A stretch of 64,000 nt of DNA from Sphingomonas sp. CBMAI 2297 (GCF_029870595.1 NZ_JAPDIR010000015.1:1-64000), one strand, 5' to 3'. Positions 36,252 through 47,006 are shown, counted from the first letter of the stretch. Numbers and translations: made by a program. The notes: generated by a model from the letters alone, not told the origin.

Positions 36252-37819
36252 ACGGCGATCTCCCGCACCGCGCCGATCGCCTCGAGGAACGCGCGGTCGT
36301 GGCTCACCACCAGCAGCGCGCCGTCATAGCCGGCCAGCGCCGCCTCGAGCACTTCGATCGATTCCATGTCGAGATGGTTGGTCGGCTCGTCGAGCAGCAG
36401 CAGTTGCGGCACCGCCGCGCCGCCCAGCACACAGGCCAGCCCCGCGCGCAGCCTTTCGCCGCCGCTGAGGTCGCCCGCACGCTTCAGCGCGTCCCGGTTG
36501 CGGAAGGCGAAGCGCGCGCAGGCCGCATGCGCCTCGCGCTCGGTCGCGCCCGGATGCAGCCGCCGGAAATTCTGCAGCACCGAAGCCTCCGGCACCAGCA
36601 GCCCGACATGCTGGTCGAGCATCGCCGCTCGCCCTTCGGCCCGCCGCACCGTGCCGCGATCGGGTGCCAGCGCGCCCGCCGCCATCCGGAGCAGGCTCGT
36701 CTTGCCCGCGCCATTGGGCCCGGTCACCGCCACGCGTTCGGGCCCGGTGATCTCGAAACGCCATGGCCCGAGCGTCCGGCCCGAGCGCGCCAGCGCCGCG
36801 TCCTCGAACGCCAGCAGCCGCCGGTTCGCCGGCAGGCCGGTGCCGGGCAGCGCGATGACCAGCGGCGCCACCACTTCCACCCCGGCCCGCGCCGCCGCCA
36901 GCCGCGCTTCCGCCGCGCCCACCAGCCGCTCGCCCAGGCCCGCCCCGCGCCCGGCCGAATTCTCCGCCCGCTCCTTCTGCCGCCCGAGCAGGATCTTCGG
37001 CGCCGATCCGCTCGCGGCATAGGCGCGCCCGGCGCGATCGCGTCGCGCCTGGCGCTCGCGCGCCTGCTGCGCCTCCGCCTCGGCGCCGCGCAGCAGCTCG
37101 CCCGCCCGCGCCACCTCGGCCGCCGTCCGCGCCCGCTCCGCCGCCCGCGCCGCCGCGAAGCCGGACCATCCCCCGCCGAACGCCCGCACGCCGAGCGGCG
37201 TCAGCTCGACGATCCTGTCCATATGCTCGAGCAGCGCGCGGTCATGGCTGGCGACCAGCACGCCGCCGCGCCACCCCTCCACCAGCGCCGCCACCGCCGC
37301 GCGGCCCGCGGCGTCGAGATTGTTGGTCGGCTCGTCGAGCAGCAGCAGGTCGGGCGCGTCGAGGCGCAGCCGGGCGATTCCCACGCGCGTCCGCTCCCCG
37401 CCCGAGAGCGTCGCCACGCGCCGGTCGAGCGCCACCGCGCCCAGCCCGGCCTCGGCCAGCGCCGCGCCCACGCGCTCCTCCAGCGTCCAGTCGGCCTCGG
37501 CCAGATCCTCCGCGCTGCCCTCGCCCGCCAGCGCCCGCGCCAGCCGCGCGAGCCCTTCGTCCACCCCCAGCACCGCGCCGATGGACCAATGGCCGGGCCA
37601 TTCCTGGCGCAGCACGCCGATGCGGCCGGCACGCGCCACGCTGCCCGCCAGGGGTGGCGCCTCGCCCGCGACGATGCGCAGCAGAGTCGATTTGCCCGAG
37701 CCGTTGCGCCCGACCAGTCCGGTGCGTTCGCGCCCGAGCGCCAGCGTCAGTCCGGCGAAGAGCGGCTCGCCCTCAGGCGTAGCGGCGGCAAGCGAATCCA
37801 GGGTTACGAAGCAAGACAT
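36248..37819 (-). CDS. ABC-F family ATPase
   Basis: A 523-residue protein with two ATP-binding cassettes and no membrane domain, the ABC-F layout of ribosome-associated translation factors and antibiotic-resistance proteins. Walker A motifs are at 37-45 (GRNGSGKST) and 367-375 (GPNGAGKTS). Signatures LSGGER are at 138-143 and 451-456, and Walker B motifs LLLLDEPTNNLD and LLLLDEPTNHLD at about 157-168 and 473-484. The linker between them is an Ala/Arg/Glu-rich coiled coil (about 222-310). Subfamily not certain (Uup/EttA-like by size). A short, well-initiated upstream frame overlaps its start, which points to translational attenuation. Confidence 0.92.
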   Translation of the reverse strand: MSCFVTLDSLAAATPEGEPLFAGLTLALGRERTGLVGRNGSGKSTLLRIVAGEAPPLAGSVARAGRIGVLRQEWPGHWSIGAVLGVDEGLARLARALAGEGSAEDLAEADWTLEERVGAALAEAGLGAVALDRRVATLSGGERTRVGIARLRLDAPDLLLLDEPTNNLDAAGRAAVAALVEGWRGGVLVASHDRALLEHMDRIVELTPLGVRAFGGGWSGFAAARAAERARTAAEVARAGELLRGAEAEAQQARERQARRDRAGRAYAASGSAPKILLGRQKERAENSAGRGAGLGERLVGAAEARLAAARAGVEVVAPLVIALPGTGLPANRRLLAFEDAALARSGRTLGPWRFEITGPERVAVTGPNGAGKTSLLRMAAGALAPDRGTVRRAEGRAAMLDQHVGLLVPEASVLQNFRRLHPGATEREAHAACARFAFRNRDALKRAGDLSGGERLRAGLACVLGGAAVPQLLLLDEPTNHLDMESIEVLEAALAGYDGALLVVSHDRAFLEAIGAVREIAV

Positions 37820-37877
37820 TTGGCACCTGCGGGCAGGACGGGACGATCGGGCGGACGGCGATCGGTTCCTGGCGCAT
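37773..37877 (-). CDS. Putative leader peptide of the ABC-F gene (34 aa)
   Basis: A 34-codon frame starting with ATG at 37877, with a strong AAGGAG (37887-37892) nine bases upstream. It encodes MRQEPIAVRPIVPSCPQVPN, then 14 more residues, and ends inside the ABC-F gene, whose ATG (37819) lies in another frame. The ABC-F start itself has only a weak ribosome-binding site. Resistance-type ABC-F genes are often preceded by such leaders, which stall ribosomes in the presence of antibiotic. The many prolines (six in the first 19 residues) fit a stalling peptide. No family match could be tested. Confidence 0.5.
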   Translation of the reverse strand: MRQEPIAVRPIVPSCPQVPNVLLRNPGFACRRYA

Positions 37878-37967
37878 GGCGGCTCACTCCTTGGAAATTC
37901 GGGAAGGCGCTATCTGGCGGCGCGGCGCGCGGATGACAAGCCCGCCGGCCCACGCCATCTAGGGCGC

Positions 37968-38429
37968 ATGCCCGCCTCCCGCCCGCTCACGCCCGGCGAA
38001 GCCGAACTCGCCCGCTCGGTATTCGGCGACGCGCTCGATCCGGCCCGCGCCTTCGTCGCCAATCGCAAATGGGCATTCTTCCAGCCGCGCAACACCACCA
38101 TGGCGCCGCTGGGCACGATCCATTTCAATCCCGCCTCGGGCCTGTACCGCGAGGATTTCGCCGCCGCGCCGCTCGCGCTGCAGGGGCTGTTCGTCCACGA
38201 GCTCGTCCATGTCTGGCAACATCAGCAGGGCCTGTTCCTGCCGCTGCGGCGCCATCCCTTCTGCCGCTATGGCTATGTGCTCGAGCCCGGCCGGCCGTTC
38301 GAGCGCTACGGCATCGAGCAGCAGGCCGAGATCGTCCGCCACGCCTTCCTGCTCGCGCGCGGCGCGGACCTGCCCGGCAGCGCGCCGCTGAGCAGCTATG
38401 CGGCGCTGCTGCCCTTCCGCCGCGCCTAG
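37968..38429 (+). CDS. Metallopeptidase-like 'vgr related' protein
   Basis: A 153-residue protein of a family frequent in sphingomonads and labelled 'vgr related protein'. It has a zinc-peptidase motif HELVH (77-81, in LFVHELVHVWQHQQG), with a plausible third ligand in GIEQQAEIVRH (115-125). The conserved surroundings LRRHPFCRYGY (93-103) also fit. No signal peptide is visible. If it is a gluzincin-type peptidase, its substrate is unknown. The start is the ATG at 37968; it is divergent from the ABC-F unit across a 90-base gap (measured from the leader start). Confidence 0.75.
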   Translation: MPASRPLTPGEAELARSVFGDALDPARAFVANRKWAFFQPRNTTMAPLGTIHFNPASGLYREDFAAAPLALQGLFVHELVHVWQHQQGLFLPLRRHPFCRYGYVLEPGRPFERYGIEQQAEIVRHAFLLARGADLPGSAPLSSYAALLPFRRA

Positions 38430-38489
38430 GTTGGGGACTCATATTCTCCAGCGTCATCCCAGCCATCCCTTCAACCGTCCCCTTCACCT

Positions 38490-38599
38490 GTCATCCCCGC
38501 GCAGGCGGGGATCCAGGGCCAGGGGCAAGGACGGCAAGCACCCGCGGATCGCGTCGATCGTCCCCTACTGCCCCGGATCCCCGCCTGCGCGGGGATGAC
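38490..38599. repeat. Composite palindromic repeat (REPIN-like), inverted copy
   Basis: A 110-base element with ends GTCATCCCCGCGCAGGCGGGG and its complement. Its interior, read on the minus strand, matches the left third of the 135-base copies at 47794 and 48166 (GGGGCA-T-GGGACGATCGACGC), and the right arm repeats CCTGGCCCTGG. It lies between the HELVH protein and the Pro-rich protein, two convergent genes. Confidence 0.8.
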
Positions 38600-38634
38600 G
38601 GGTGCGGTTTCAAGGGCTTGCCTGGGTTCTCAAC

Positions 38635-40059
38635 CTAGGGCGCCGCTTCGTCGTTCGAGAATTTGGGCGGACGCGGCGACGGCGCCGGGCGCGGTGGCGG
38701 TGCCGGGCGCGCGGCCGGCGGCGGCGCGCTGGGCGGCGGCGTGTAGCTGGGGCGCGGCGGCGGCGCGCTGCCGGGCGGGGGTGCCGCCGGCCGCTGCCAG
38801 CCGCCCTCGGGCCGGGGCGGGCGCGACCATGCCGGCGGCGCGGGCGGGTTCTCCACTCCGGGCCGTGGGGCAGGCGCGGGCGACGGCGTCACCACCGGCG
38901 GCGGCACCGGCCGCTGCCAGCCGGGGCCGCCGTCCGGACGGGGCGGGCGCGGCGGCACGGGCATCGCATTGCCGCCGTCCGCCGGCGGTCGCGGACGGCT
39001 CCAGCCACCCTCGGGCCGGGGCGGGCGGACGCCGGGGGCCGGCGGACTGCCGGTATCCGGCCCCGCGCCGGGCGTGCCGGGCGATGCCGGCATGTCCGGG
39101 CGTTCGCGACGCCAGCCGGGCAGGCGCGGACCGTCCGGCCCGCCGCCGGGGCGCGTCATCGGCGGCCGGCCCGGCACCGGAGGGCCGCCGGGCTCCGCGC
39201 CCGGCATGCCCGGGCGGGGCGGCGGATTGGTTCCCGGCCGGCCCGGCGGGCGCGACCAGCCCCAACCCGGCTGTGGCGGACGCCCGGCACCGGGGCGTCC
39301 CGGCCCATGCGGCCCCCGGCCCGGCGGATGGAAGCGGCCCGGCGGCGGCCCCTGGAAACCGCCCTGGCGCCAATGGCGGAAGCGTTCGGCGGCCTCGCGG
39401 CGGCGGCGCTGCTCGGCATCGAAGCGCCGCCGCCAGGCCGCTGCATCGCTGCGCGCGTGATAGCGGCTCCAGCCCGGATAGCGGCTGCGCCCGCTGTCCC
39501 AGACCTGGATGAAGCTGAGCAGATAGGGGCTGGCATCGATCCAGGCATCGGTATCGACCGGGCGATAGTCGCGCCCCGCCAGCGCCTCGCGCAGCCGCAC
39601 GGCGCGCGCATGGAGATCGCCGGCCGCATCGTCATAATCGCCGAACTCGGCCCGGGGCGCTGCCTCGCCATCGGCGTCATAGACCATGGCCAGCCGCCCG
39701 CGCACATAGGCGAAGCTCATTCCCGGCTCGACGGCGAGGAACGGCCCCGTGGCGCCGGGCGCGAAATAATAGCTGCGGATGCCGCCCGCGCCCGCATCCT
39801 CCACGATGATCGTATAGCCGTCGGTCGTCTGCCAGGCCCAGGGCTCCTGGCCCTCGAAGGCGAAGGCGAAGTCGGGCGGCGCGTCGCCGATCGCGTCCCA
39901 CAGCGCATCGGCCTGGTCGATCCATTGATAATCGTCCGCCGATTGCGGCGCGGACTGGCCCATTCCCGCGCCCGGCGCCGCCATCGCCGCGCCCGCGCCG
40001 GGCAGCGCAAGCGCCGCCCCCGCCAGCATCGTCAGCCGGATCATCCTCTCGAACCGCAT
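38635..40059 (-). CDS. Exported proline-rich protein
   Basis: A 474-residue protein: signal peptide about 1-28 (...AAMA|A), a folded N-terminal region (about 40-215, with WIDQADALWDAIGDAPPDFAFAFEGQEPWAWQTTDGYTIIVED), an Arg-rich stretch, and then about 240 residues of Pro/Gly/Arg-rich low-complexity sequence (230-474) with repeated RPPRPEGGW(S/Q)RP units. It resembles cell-wall- or outer-membrane-spanning Pro-rich proteins; the N-terminal domain is not recognised. Translation through the poly-proline runs should need EF-P. The 200 bases upstream (40060-40259) show nothing recognisable beyond a probable promoter. Confidence 0.75.
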   Translation of the reverse strand: MRFERMIRLTMLAGAALALPGAGAAMAAPGAGMGQSAPQSADDYQWIDQADALWDAIGDAPPDFAFAFEGQEPWAWQTTDGYTIIVEDAGAGGIRSYYFAPGATGPFLAVEPGMSFAYVRGRLAMVYDADGEAAPRAEFGDYDDAAGDLHARAVRLREALAGRDYRPVDTDAWIDASPYLLSFIQVWDSGRSRYPGWSRYHARSDAAAWRRRFDAEQRRRREAAERFRHWRQGGFQGPPPGRFHPPGRGPHGPGRPGAGRPPQPGWGWSRPPGRPGTNPPPRPGMPGAEPGGPPVPGRPPMTRPGGGPDGPRLPGWRRERPDMPASPGTPGAGPDTGSPPAPGVRPPRPEGGWSRPRPPADGGNAMPVPPRPPRPDGGPGWQRPVPPPVVTPSPAPAPRPGVENPPAPPAWSRPPRPEGGWQRPAAPPPGSAPPPRPSYTPPPSAPPPAARPAPPPRPAPSPRPPKFSNDEAAP

Positions 40060-40259
40060 CGCCCTGCTCCCTCCTGCATCCTATCGCAGGTTTCCGCCTC
40101 CGCCGCTGAACGGCGTGTGAAATGCACGTGCAGCTTCGCGAAAGGAAAGACCCGGGCGTTTCGCCAGGAGCATCGCCTCGGAAGCGACCGCGATCCTTTT
40201 CCATTTCAATTGACCTGCCGGCGCGCGCACGGGTAATTCGGCCGGCAAAGGGGGAAATC

Positions 40260-40328
40260 ATGAAATCTCGTGTGAGGGCGTTCGCGCCTGCACCCATGCC
40301 TGTGTCCGGAACGCCGCCGCTCGACTGA
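40260..40328 (+). CDS. Possible short peptide, 22 aa
   Basis: ATG preceded by AAAGGGGGAAATC, encoding MKSRVRAFAPAPMPVSGTPP and two more residues, ending six bases before the start of the truncated gene at 40335. It could be a small leader or only a chance frame. Supporting: the good ribosome-binding site. Against: no known relatives and no way to test codon bias on 22 codons. Confidence 0.25.
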   Translation: MKSRVRAFAPAPMPVSGTPPLD

Positions 40329-40334
40329 TCGGCG

Positions 40335-40514
40335 ATGTCGCACGCACGCCTCGCTTCCGCGCTTCTCGCCGCGGCGACGTTGCTCGCGGCAGGGGTGTCG
40401 CATGCCCAGACCGCTCCCGATGCCCCGCCCGCGCCGCCGCGGATCGAAGGACTGTCGGCCGTCCAGCTGTTCGAGGCGGCGGGCCGGGCCGACAAGGCAG
40501 GCGATCCCGCCGCC
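40335..40514 (+). pseudogene. N-terminal remnant of an exported TPR/SlipAM-like protein
   Basis: The first 60 codons read as a signal peptide (residues 1-24, ...AAGVSHA|Q) followed by PRIEGLSAVQLFEAAGRADKAGD, the start of the TPR region found in exported TPR/beta-barrel proteins of sphingomonads. After that the frame enters two strong hairpins (40513-40568) and then unrelated sequence to the uvrA start. The rest of the gene appears to have been lost by deletion. It is open through to 40733, but only by running into uvrA out of frame. Confidence 0.5.
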
Positions 40515-40568
40515 GGGGGCGGTGCGCCGCCCCCGGCCCGGTCCCGCGCGTCCGTCCGGGACGCGCGG
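40513..40568 (+). terminator. Two tandem GC-rich hairpins
   Basis: CCGGGGGCGG / TGCG / CCGCCCCCGG (10-bp perfect stem) and CCGCGCGTCC / GTCCG / GGACGCGCGG (10-bp perfect stem), nine bases apart, between the truncated gene and the LexA box of uvrA. They would stop or pause transcription from upstream before uvrA. Confidence 0.6.
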
Positions 40569-40620
40569 CAACTGGCATCGCCTGCCCGGCGTTCCTATCT
40601 CCCCACTGGAATCTCTCCAG

Positions 40621-40635
40621 GAACAAAGCTAGAAC
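40621..40635. promoter_or_regulatory. LexA (SOS) box of uvrA
   Basis: GAACAAAGCTAGAAC is a perfect match to the alphaproteobacterial LexA operator in its GAAC-N7-GAAC orientation (reverse complement GTTC-N7-GTTC). It lies seven bases before the uvrA ATG, so LexA bound here would block transcription start or elongation. It makes uvrA an SOS gene in this organism. Confidence 0.85.
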
Positions 40636-40642
40636 CCCCGGC

Positions 40643-43603
<2,961 letters not shown>

Positions 43604-43855
43604 TCCCAAGGCCCCATCTCCCGCCTGCGGGAAAGGGAGGGGCCCGCCGCCAAAGGCGGTGGGAGGGTGCGTGGGGGCCACGAGCCCTCATAAGCTCCGC
43701 AGTTTGAGGTCCCACGAGACCGATTTCGGCTTTCCACTACCGGAACAACGAACGGGCCGCAACAAAGAAGAACAAACCATAAACAACTCCCTGTCCTACA
43801 CTCCCCGTTCCAGCATATCTAACCGGTCCTCAAACCAACCCGAGAGGACCACCCG

Positions 43856-44929
43856 ATGCGCCATCACCAGCTCCTTCCCCGTCCCCAATATGGCGACCCC
43901 GAAGTCCCCGCGCTTCCGCTCGACGAATACACCAAGTCCCCTTCCCAGCGGATCGCCGGCTGGTCCGGCGAGAAGCAGGCGGCCTTCCTGCGCGCCATCG
44001 CCGAGGGGGCCACGGTCGGCCAGGCGTGCCGGCTGGTCGGGCTCACCCAGCAATCGGCCTATGCCTTTCGCCACGCCGCGCGCGGCGCGCATTTCGCGCT
44101 CGGCTGGGAAGCGGCCCTGCTCCACGCCCGCAACTACCTCGCCGATACGCTGATGGAGCGCGCGCTCCACGGCATCGTCGAGACGATCACGCGCTCCGAC
44201 GGCAGCGAGGTCGAGCGCCACCGCATCGACAACCGGCTCGGCATGGCGATGCTCACTCGCCTCGATCGCATGGCCGACAAGGCGGCGAAGGAAACCACCC
44301 ACGCCGCCGCCCGCCTCGTCGCGCAGGAGTTCGAGGCCTATGTCGATCTCGTCGCCCGGGATGCCGGCCCAGCCCGCGCCGGCCTGTTCCTCGCCCGCCG
44401 CATCGAGCCGGCCGGGGAGGACGATCTCGCGCCCGTCCGCACCCTCGCCCGCGCCGACAGCTGGCTGCGCACCCATACCGACCTCGCCGGGCCGCTCGCC
44501 GATCTCGATCCCGCCGCCCGCGCGCATTGGTCCGGCGCCGACTGGGCGCGGGCCGAAGCCGCCGGCCTCGTCGAGATCGCCCCCGCGCCCGCCCGCGCGG
44601 ACCATCAAGCGATTCAAGATTTCGCCCCCGCCGAGGCGCCCCGGCCCGCCGGGGACGAGCCGGTCTGGTGGGACGGGGACGACGAGAAATGGCACACCCG
44701 CTTCCCCCCGCCCGCGGATTTCCATGGCGAGGAGGACGGCGCCTATGGCGATGACGAATATTCGCGCGAGCTGACCGCCGAGGAAGAATATCTGGTCGAT
44801 GCCCCGTACCGCGCCAGACTGGCGGCGCGCCGGAAAGTCGAAGACGCGGCGCGCGATCGCTGGTTCGCCTTGCTGGCCGCGCCGGGGACAGATGACGGCG
44901 GGACGATATTTTCCGATGCCACCGCTTGA
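43856..44929 (+). CDS. Terminase-small-subunit-like HTH protein, hypothetical
   Basis: A 357-residue protein of unknown role. Residues 30-135 resemble the helix-turn-helix part of phage terminase small subunits: KQAAFLRAIAEGATVGQACRLVGLTQQSAYAFRHAARG, then ERALHGIVETITRSDGSEVERHRIDNRLGMAMLTRLDRMAD. The C-terminal half is acidic, rich in Ala/Asp/Glu, and ends in an EEEYLVDAPYRARLAARRKVEDAARDRWFALLAAP segment. No other phage genes are near. Similar proteins are common in sphingomonad chromosomes. The 252 bases upstream include a hairpin (CTCCCGCCTGCGGGAAAGGGAG, 43617-43638) and an AT-rich stretch (about 43765-43810) likely to be its promoter. Confidence 0.75.
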   Translation: MRHHQLLPRPQYGDPEVPALPLDEYTKSPSQRIAGWSGEKQAAFLRAIAEGATVGQACRLVGLTQQSAYAFRHAARGAHFALGWEAALLHARNYLADTLMERALHGIVETITRSDGSEVERHRIDNRLGMAMLTRLDRMADKAAKETTHAAARLVAQEFEAYVDLVARDAGPARAGLFLARRIEPAGEDDLAPVRTLARADSWLRTHTDLAGPLADLDPAARAHWSGADWARAEAAGLVEIAPAPARADHQAIQDFAPAEAPRPAGDEPVWWDGDDEKWHTRFPPPADFHGEEDGAYGDDEYSRELTAEEEYLVDAPYRARLAARRKVEDAARDRWFALLAAPGTDDGGTIFSDATA

Positions 44930-45078
44930 ACTTGCGATGCCGCCTTCCCATTTGCCATTTGCTACAGTCGCATTTCGACGGTTTTCGGCGCTTTGCGGCC
45001 CCTCTTCCTTCCATCTGCCCCTTGCAGCGCGAGGTCCGCTCGCACTGAGCGCGGCCGATAACATAAGGAAGAAAGCAC

Positions 45079-45291
45079 ATGAGCCATACCGGCACCGTCA
45101 AGTTCTTCGATGCGACGAAGGGCTTCGGCTTCATCTCGCCCGATGGCGGCAAGGACGATCATTTCGTCCATATCAGCGCCGTCGAGCGTTCGGGCATGAG
45201 CACGCTCAGCCAGAACCAGCGCGTGAACTACGAGCTGGAGAACGACAAGCGCGGCCGCCTTTCGGCGACCAATTTGTCGCCGGCCGAATAA
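45079..45291 (+). CDS. cspA: Cold-shock protein (CspA family)
   Basis: A 70-residue single cold-shock domain that binds single-stranded RNA and DNA. RNP1 is KGFGFIS (residues 14-20) and RNP2 is HFVHISAV (28-35); the start MSHTGTVKFFDATKGFGFI is typical. The ribosome-binding site AAGGAAGAAAGC precedes it. The 149-base leader from the previous gene may carry a cold-responsive structure, but no cold box could be identified. A GGCGGC-TCCG-GCCGCC hairpin (45303-45318) lies just after the stop and may partly separate it from the next two genes. Confidence 0.95.
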   Translation: MSHTGTVKFFDATKGFGFISPDGGKDDHFVHISAVERSGMSTLSQNQRVNYELENDKRGRLSATNLSPAE

Positions 45292-45385
45292 CGGACTCCG
45301 ACAGGCGGCTCCGGCCGCCGGCGGCGTCCTCCGCTCCCTCGTGGGGGCGCCGCCACCCCAACGTCCTCTCTTGGAGAACGCACCC

Positions 45386-45595
45386 GTGGCAAACCAACCC
45401 GATTACCGGGCTCAGGCGGCGAAATGCCGTGCCGAGGCCGATGCCGCCACGCTCGACAATGTCCGCGAACAGCGGCTGCGGGCAGAAGCGGCATGGCTCG
45501 AAATGGCCGTCCGCCAGGAACGTACCGTCAGCTCGCGCATTGCACGAGCGGCGGCCAGTCCGGCCATCCAGTCAACAACACAGGAAACTACATGA
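45386..45595 (+). CDS. Small helical protein (69 aa), hypothetical
   Basis: A 69-residue frame starting with GTG at 45386, eight bases after GGAG. It reads VANQPDYRAQAAKCRAEADA..., an Ala/Arg/Glu-rich amphipathic helix with one cysteine (C13). The RAQAAKCRAEA segment resembles a family of small Sphingomonas proteins found near cold-shock genes. Its stop overlaps the next ATG as ATGA. The high GC3 and the coupling support coding. No function is known. Confidence 0.6.
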   Translation: MANQPDYRAQAAKCRAEADAATLDNVREQRLRAEAAWLEMAVRQERTVSSRIARAAASPAIQSTTQETT

Positions 45596-45750
45596 ACTTT
45601 TTCAACAAGATCCACGAAACCCAGATTACCCGCGGCGCCAGCCGGCCGTTCGAGGCCTTCATTCCGCCGCACCGCCGCCTCTTCCCCCTCGAGACCAGCC
45701 AGCGTCAGCGCGCCATTGCCCGCGCCGCGGCGATCGAGGTGCTCGGCTAG
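45592..45750 (+). CDS. Small basic protein (52 aa), hypothetical
   Basis: A 52-residue frame, MNFFNKIHETQITRGASRPF... with a basic, Arg/Ala-rich second half. It starts with the ATG that overlaps the stop of the preceding small gene, so it depends on it for translation. Together with cspA these form a three-gene set. No recognised motif. Confidence 0.6.
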   Translation: MNFFNKIHETQITRGASRPFEAFIPPHRRLFPLETSQRQRAIARAAAIEVLG

Positions 45751-45935
45751 GAGCCGGCGCTTTCCCCCCGGGGCCGGCATGCCGGCCTGGCCCCGGCCCA
45801 TCCCTTTCCATAACGCTTCCGTCCATCCGGTCTCCTCGTGCGCCCAGTCGAGCGCGGCGACGGGGCCGCATGCCGTTTTTCCGCGTTCAAGGCATGGCCC
45901 CGTCCGGGGCAGGTCAACAGAAAGAGGGGATTCCG

Positions 45936-46484
45936 ATGAAGCGCTTCACCATGCTGCTGCCGCTGTCGCTGACGCTGGCTGCCGCCGCCTGCAATTCCGG
46001 GCCCAAGGTCACGGCCGAGAATGCCTCGGTCGAGGAAGTCTCGAACAAGGTTGCCGCGGCCCAGGGCGCCGGCAGCTTCATCTCGCCGGGCCATTGGGAT
46101 GGCAAGGTCACCATCACCAATCTCGACATGCCGGGCATGGACAAGATGCCGCCGGAAATGGCGAAGACGATGAAGGACAAGATGATGAAGGGCCAGGAAT
46201 TCGCCAGCTGCGTGACCGAGGCCGACGTCAAGTCGCCCAAGGCCGGCATGTTCGGCGGCGACAAGAGCTGCCGCTATGATCACTTCACCATGGCCGGCGG
46301 CACGATCGACGCGAAGATGACCTGCGAGACCGCGGGCCAGAAGCGCGACATGACGATCAAGGGCAATTATTCCCCCGATTCCTATCACACCGAAGTGAGG
46401 TCGAGCGGCGGCCAGGCCGGCACCATGGCGATGACGATCGACGCCAAGCGCGCCGGCGCCTGCACCGGCAAGGAGAAGAGCTGA
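45936..46484 (+). CDS. DUF3617 lipoprotein
   Basis: A 182-residue protein with a lipoprotein signal (AAAACNSG, C20) and the DUF3617 fold: PGHWDGKVTITNLDMPGMDKMPPEMAKTMKDKMM (about 50-83), later CVTEADV and GTIDAKMTCE. DUF3617 proteins are small periplasmic proteins with a conserved Cys pair (here C89 and C107 by position). A disulfide is likely; the role is unknown. The ribosome-binding site AAAGAGGGG precedes the ATG. A terminator hairpin follows. Confidence 0.85.
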   Translation: MKRFTMLLPLSLTLAAAACNSGPKVTAENASVEEVSNKVAAAQGAGSFISPGHWDGKVTITNLDMPGMDKMPPEMAKTMKDKMMKGQEFASCVTEADVKSPKAGMFGGDKSCRYDHFTMAGGTIDAKMTCETAGQKRDMTIKGNYSPDSYHTEVRSSGGQAGTMAMTIDAKRAGACTGKEKS

Positions 46485-46488
46485 AGCA

Positions 46489-46524
46489 AGCGGCGGGGCG
46501 CGGCAGGACGCCCGCCCCGCCGCT
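46489..46524 (+). terminator. Terminator hairpin after the DUF3617 gene
   Basis: AGCGGCGGGGCG and its complement CGCCCCGCCGCT flank a 12-base loop, starting five bases after the stop codon. The 12-bp stem is strong, but no T-run follows. Confidence 0.6.
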
Positions 46525-46604
46525 CGCCAAATTCGTGATGGAGGCGAAACCTTTTCCGCCCCCCATGCATTCCCCAGGCGAGCGGGTTCACGGAGGAGAG
46601 ACCG

Positions 46605-47006
46605 ATGCGCATCCTGATCCTCGGCCTGGCGGCCACGACGGCGCTGGCCGGCTGCACCGATTACGATACCCGGCCCGGCGGCGGCTATGGCTATCGCGAC
46701 TATGATTATAACCGCCCCGATCCGTCGTACGGCGGCTATTATGCCGATCGCTATTATCGCGAGGGCCGCGGCTATCGCGAATATCGGCTGGGCCGCAACG
46801 ACCGCGTCTATCGGGGCCAGGACGGCCGCTATTATTGCCGCCGCTCGGACGGCACCACCGGCCTGGTGGTCGGCGGCGTGGCCGGCGGCCTGCTCGGCGC
46901 GGCGATCGCACCGGGCGGCTCGGAACTGCTCGGCGCGCTGCTCGGCGCGGCGGCCGGCGGCGCGGTCGGCTCCTCGGTGGAGAAGGGCGAGGCACGCTGC
47001 CGCTAG
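46605..47006 (+). CDS. Glycine-zipper (2TM) surface protein, paralogue 2 (lipoprotein)
   Basis: A 133-residue lipoprotein (lipobox LAGC, C17) with a Tyr/Arg/Gly/Asp-rich middle (TRPGGGYGYRDYDYNRPDPSYGGYY ... RDRVYRGQDGRYYC) and the core motif QDGRYYCRRSDGTTGLVVGG (about 79-98). A glycine zipper (VAGGLLGAAIAPGGSELLGALLGAAAGGAVGSSVEKGEARCR) ends in Cys-Arg. It shares these parts with the proteins at 25846 and 49724. The three differ in export: this one is lipid-anchored, the others have cleavable signals. Confidence 0.85.
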   Translation: MRILILGLAATTALAGCTDYDTRPGGGYGYRDYDYNRPDPSYGGYYADRYYREGRGYREYRLGRNDRVYRGQDGRYYCRRSDGTTGLVVGGVAGGLLGAAIAPGGSELLGALLGAAAGGAVGSSVEKGEARCR

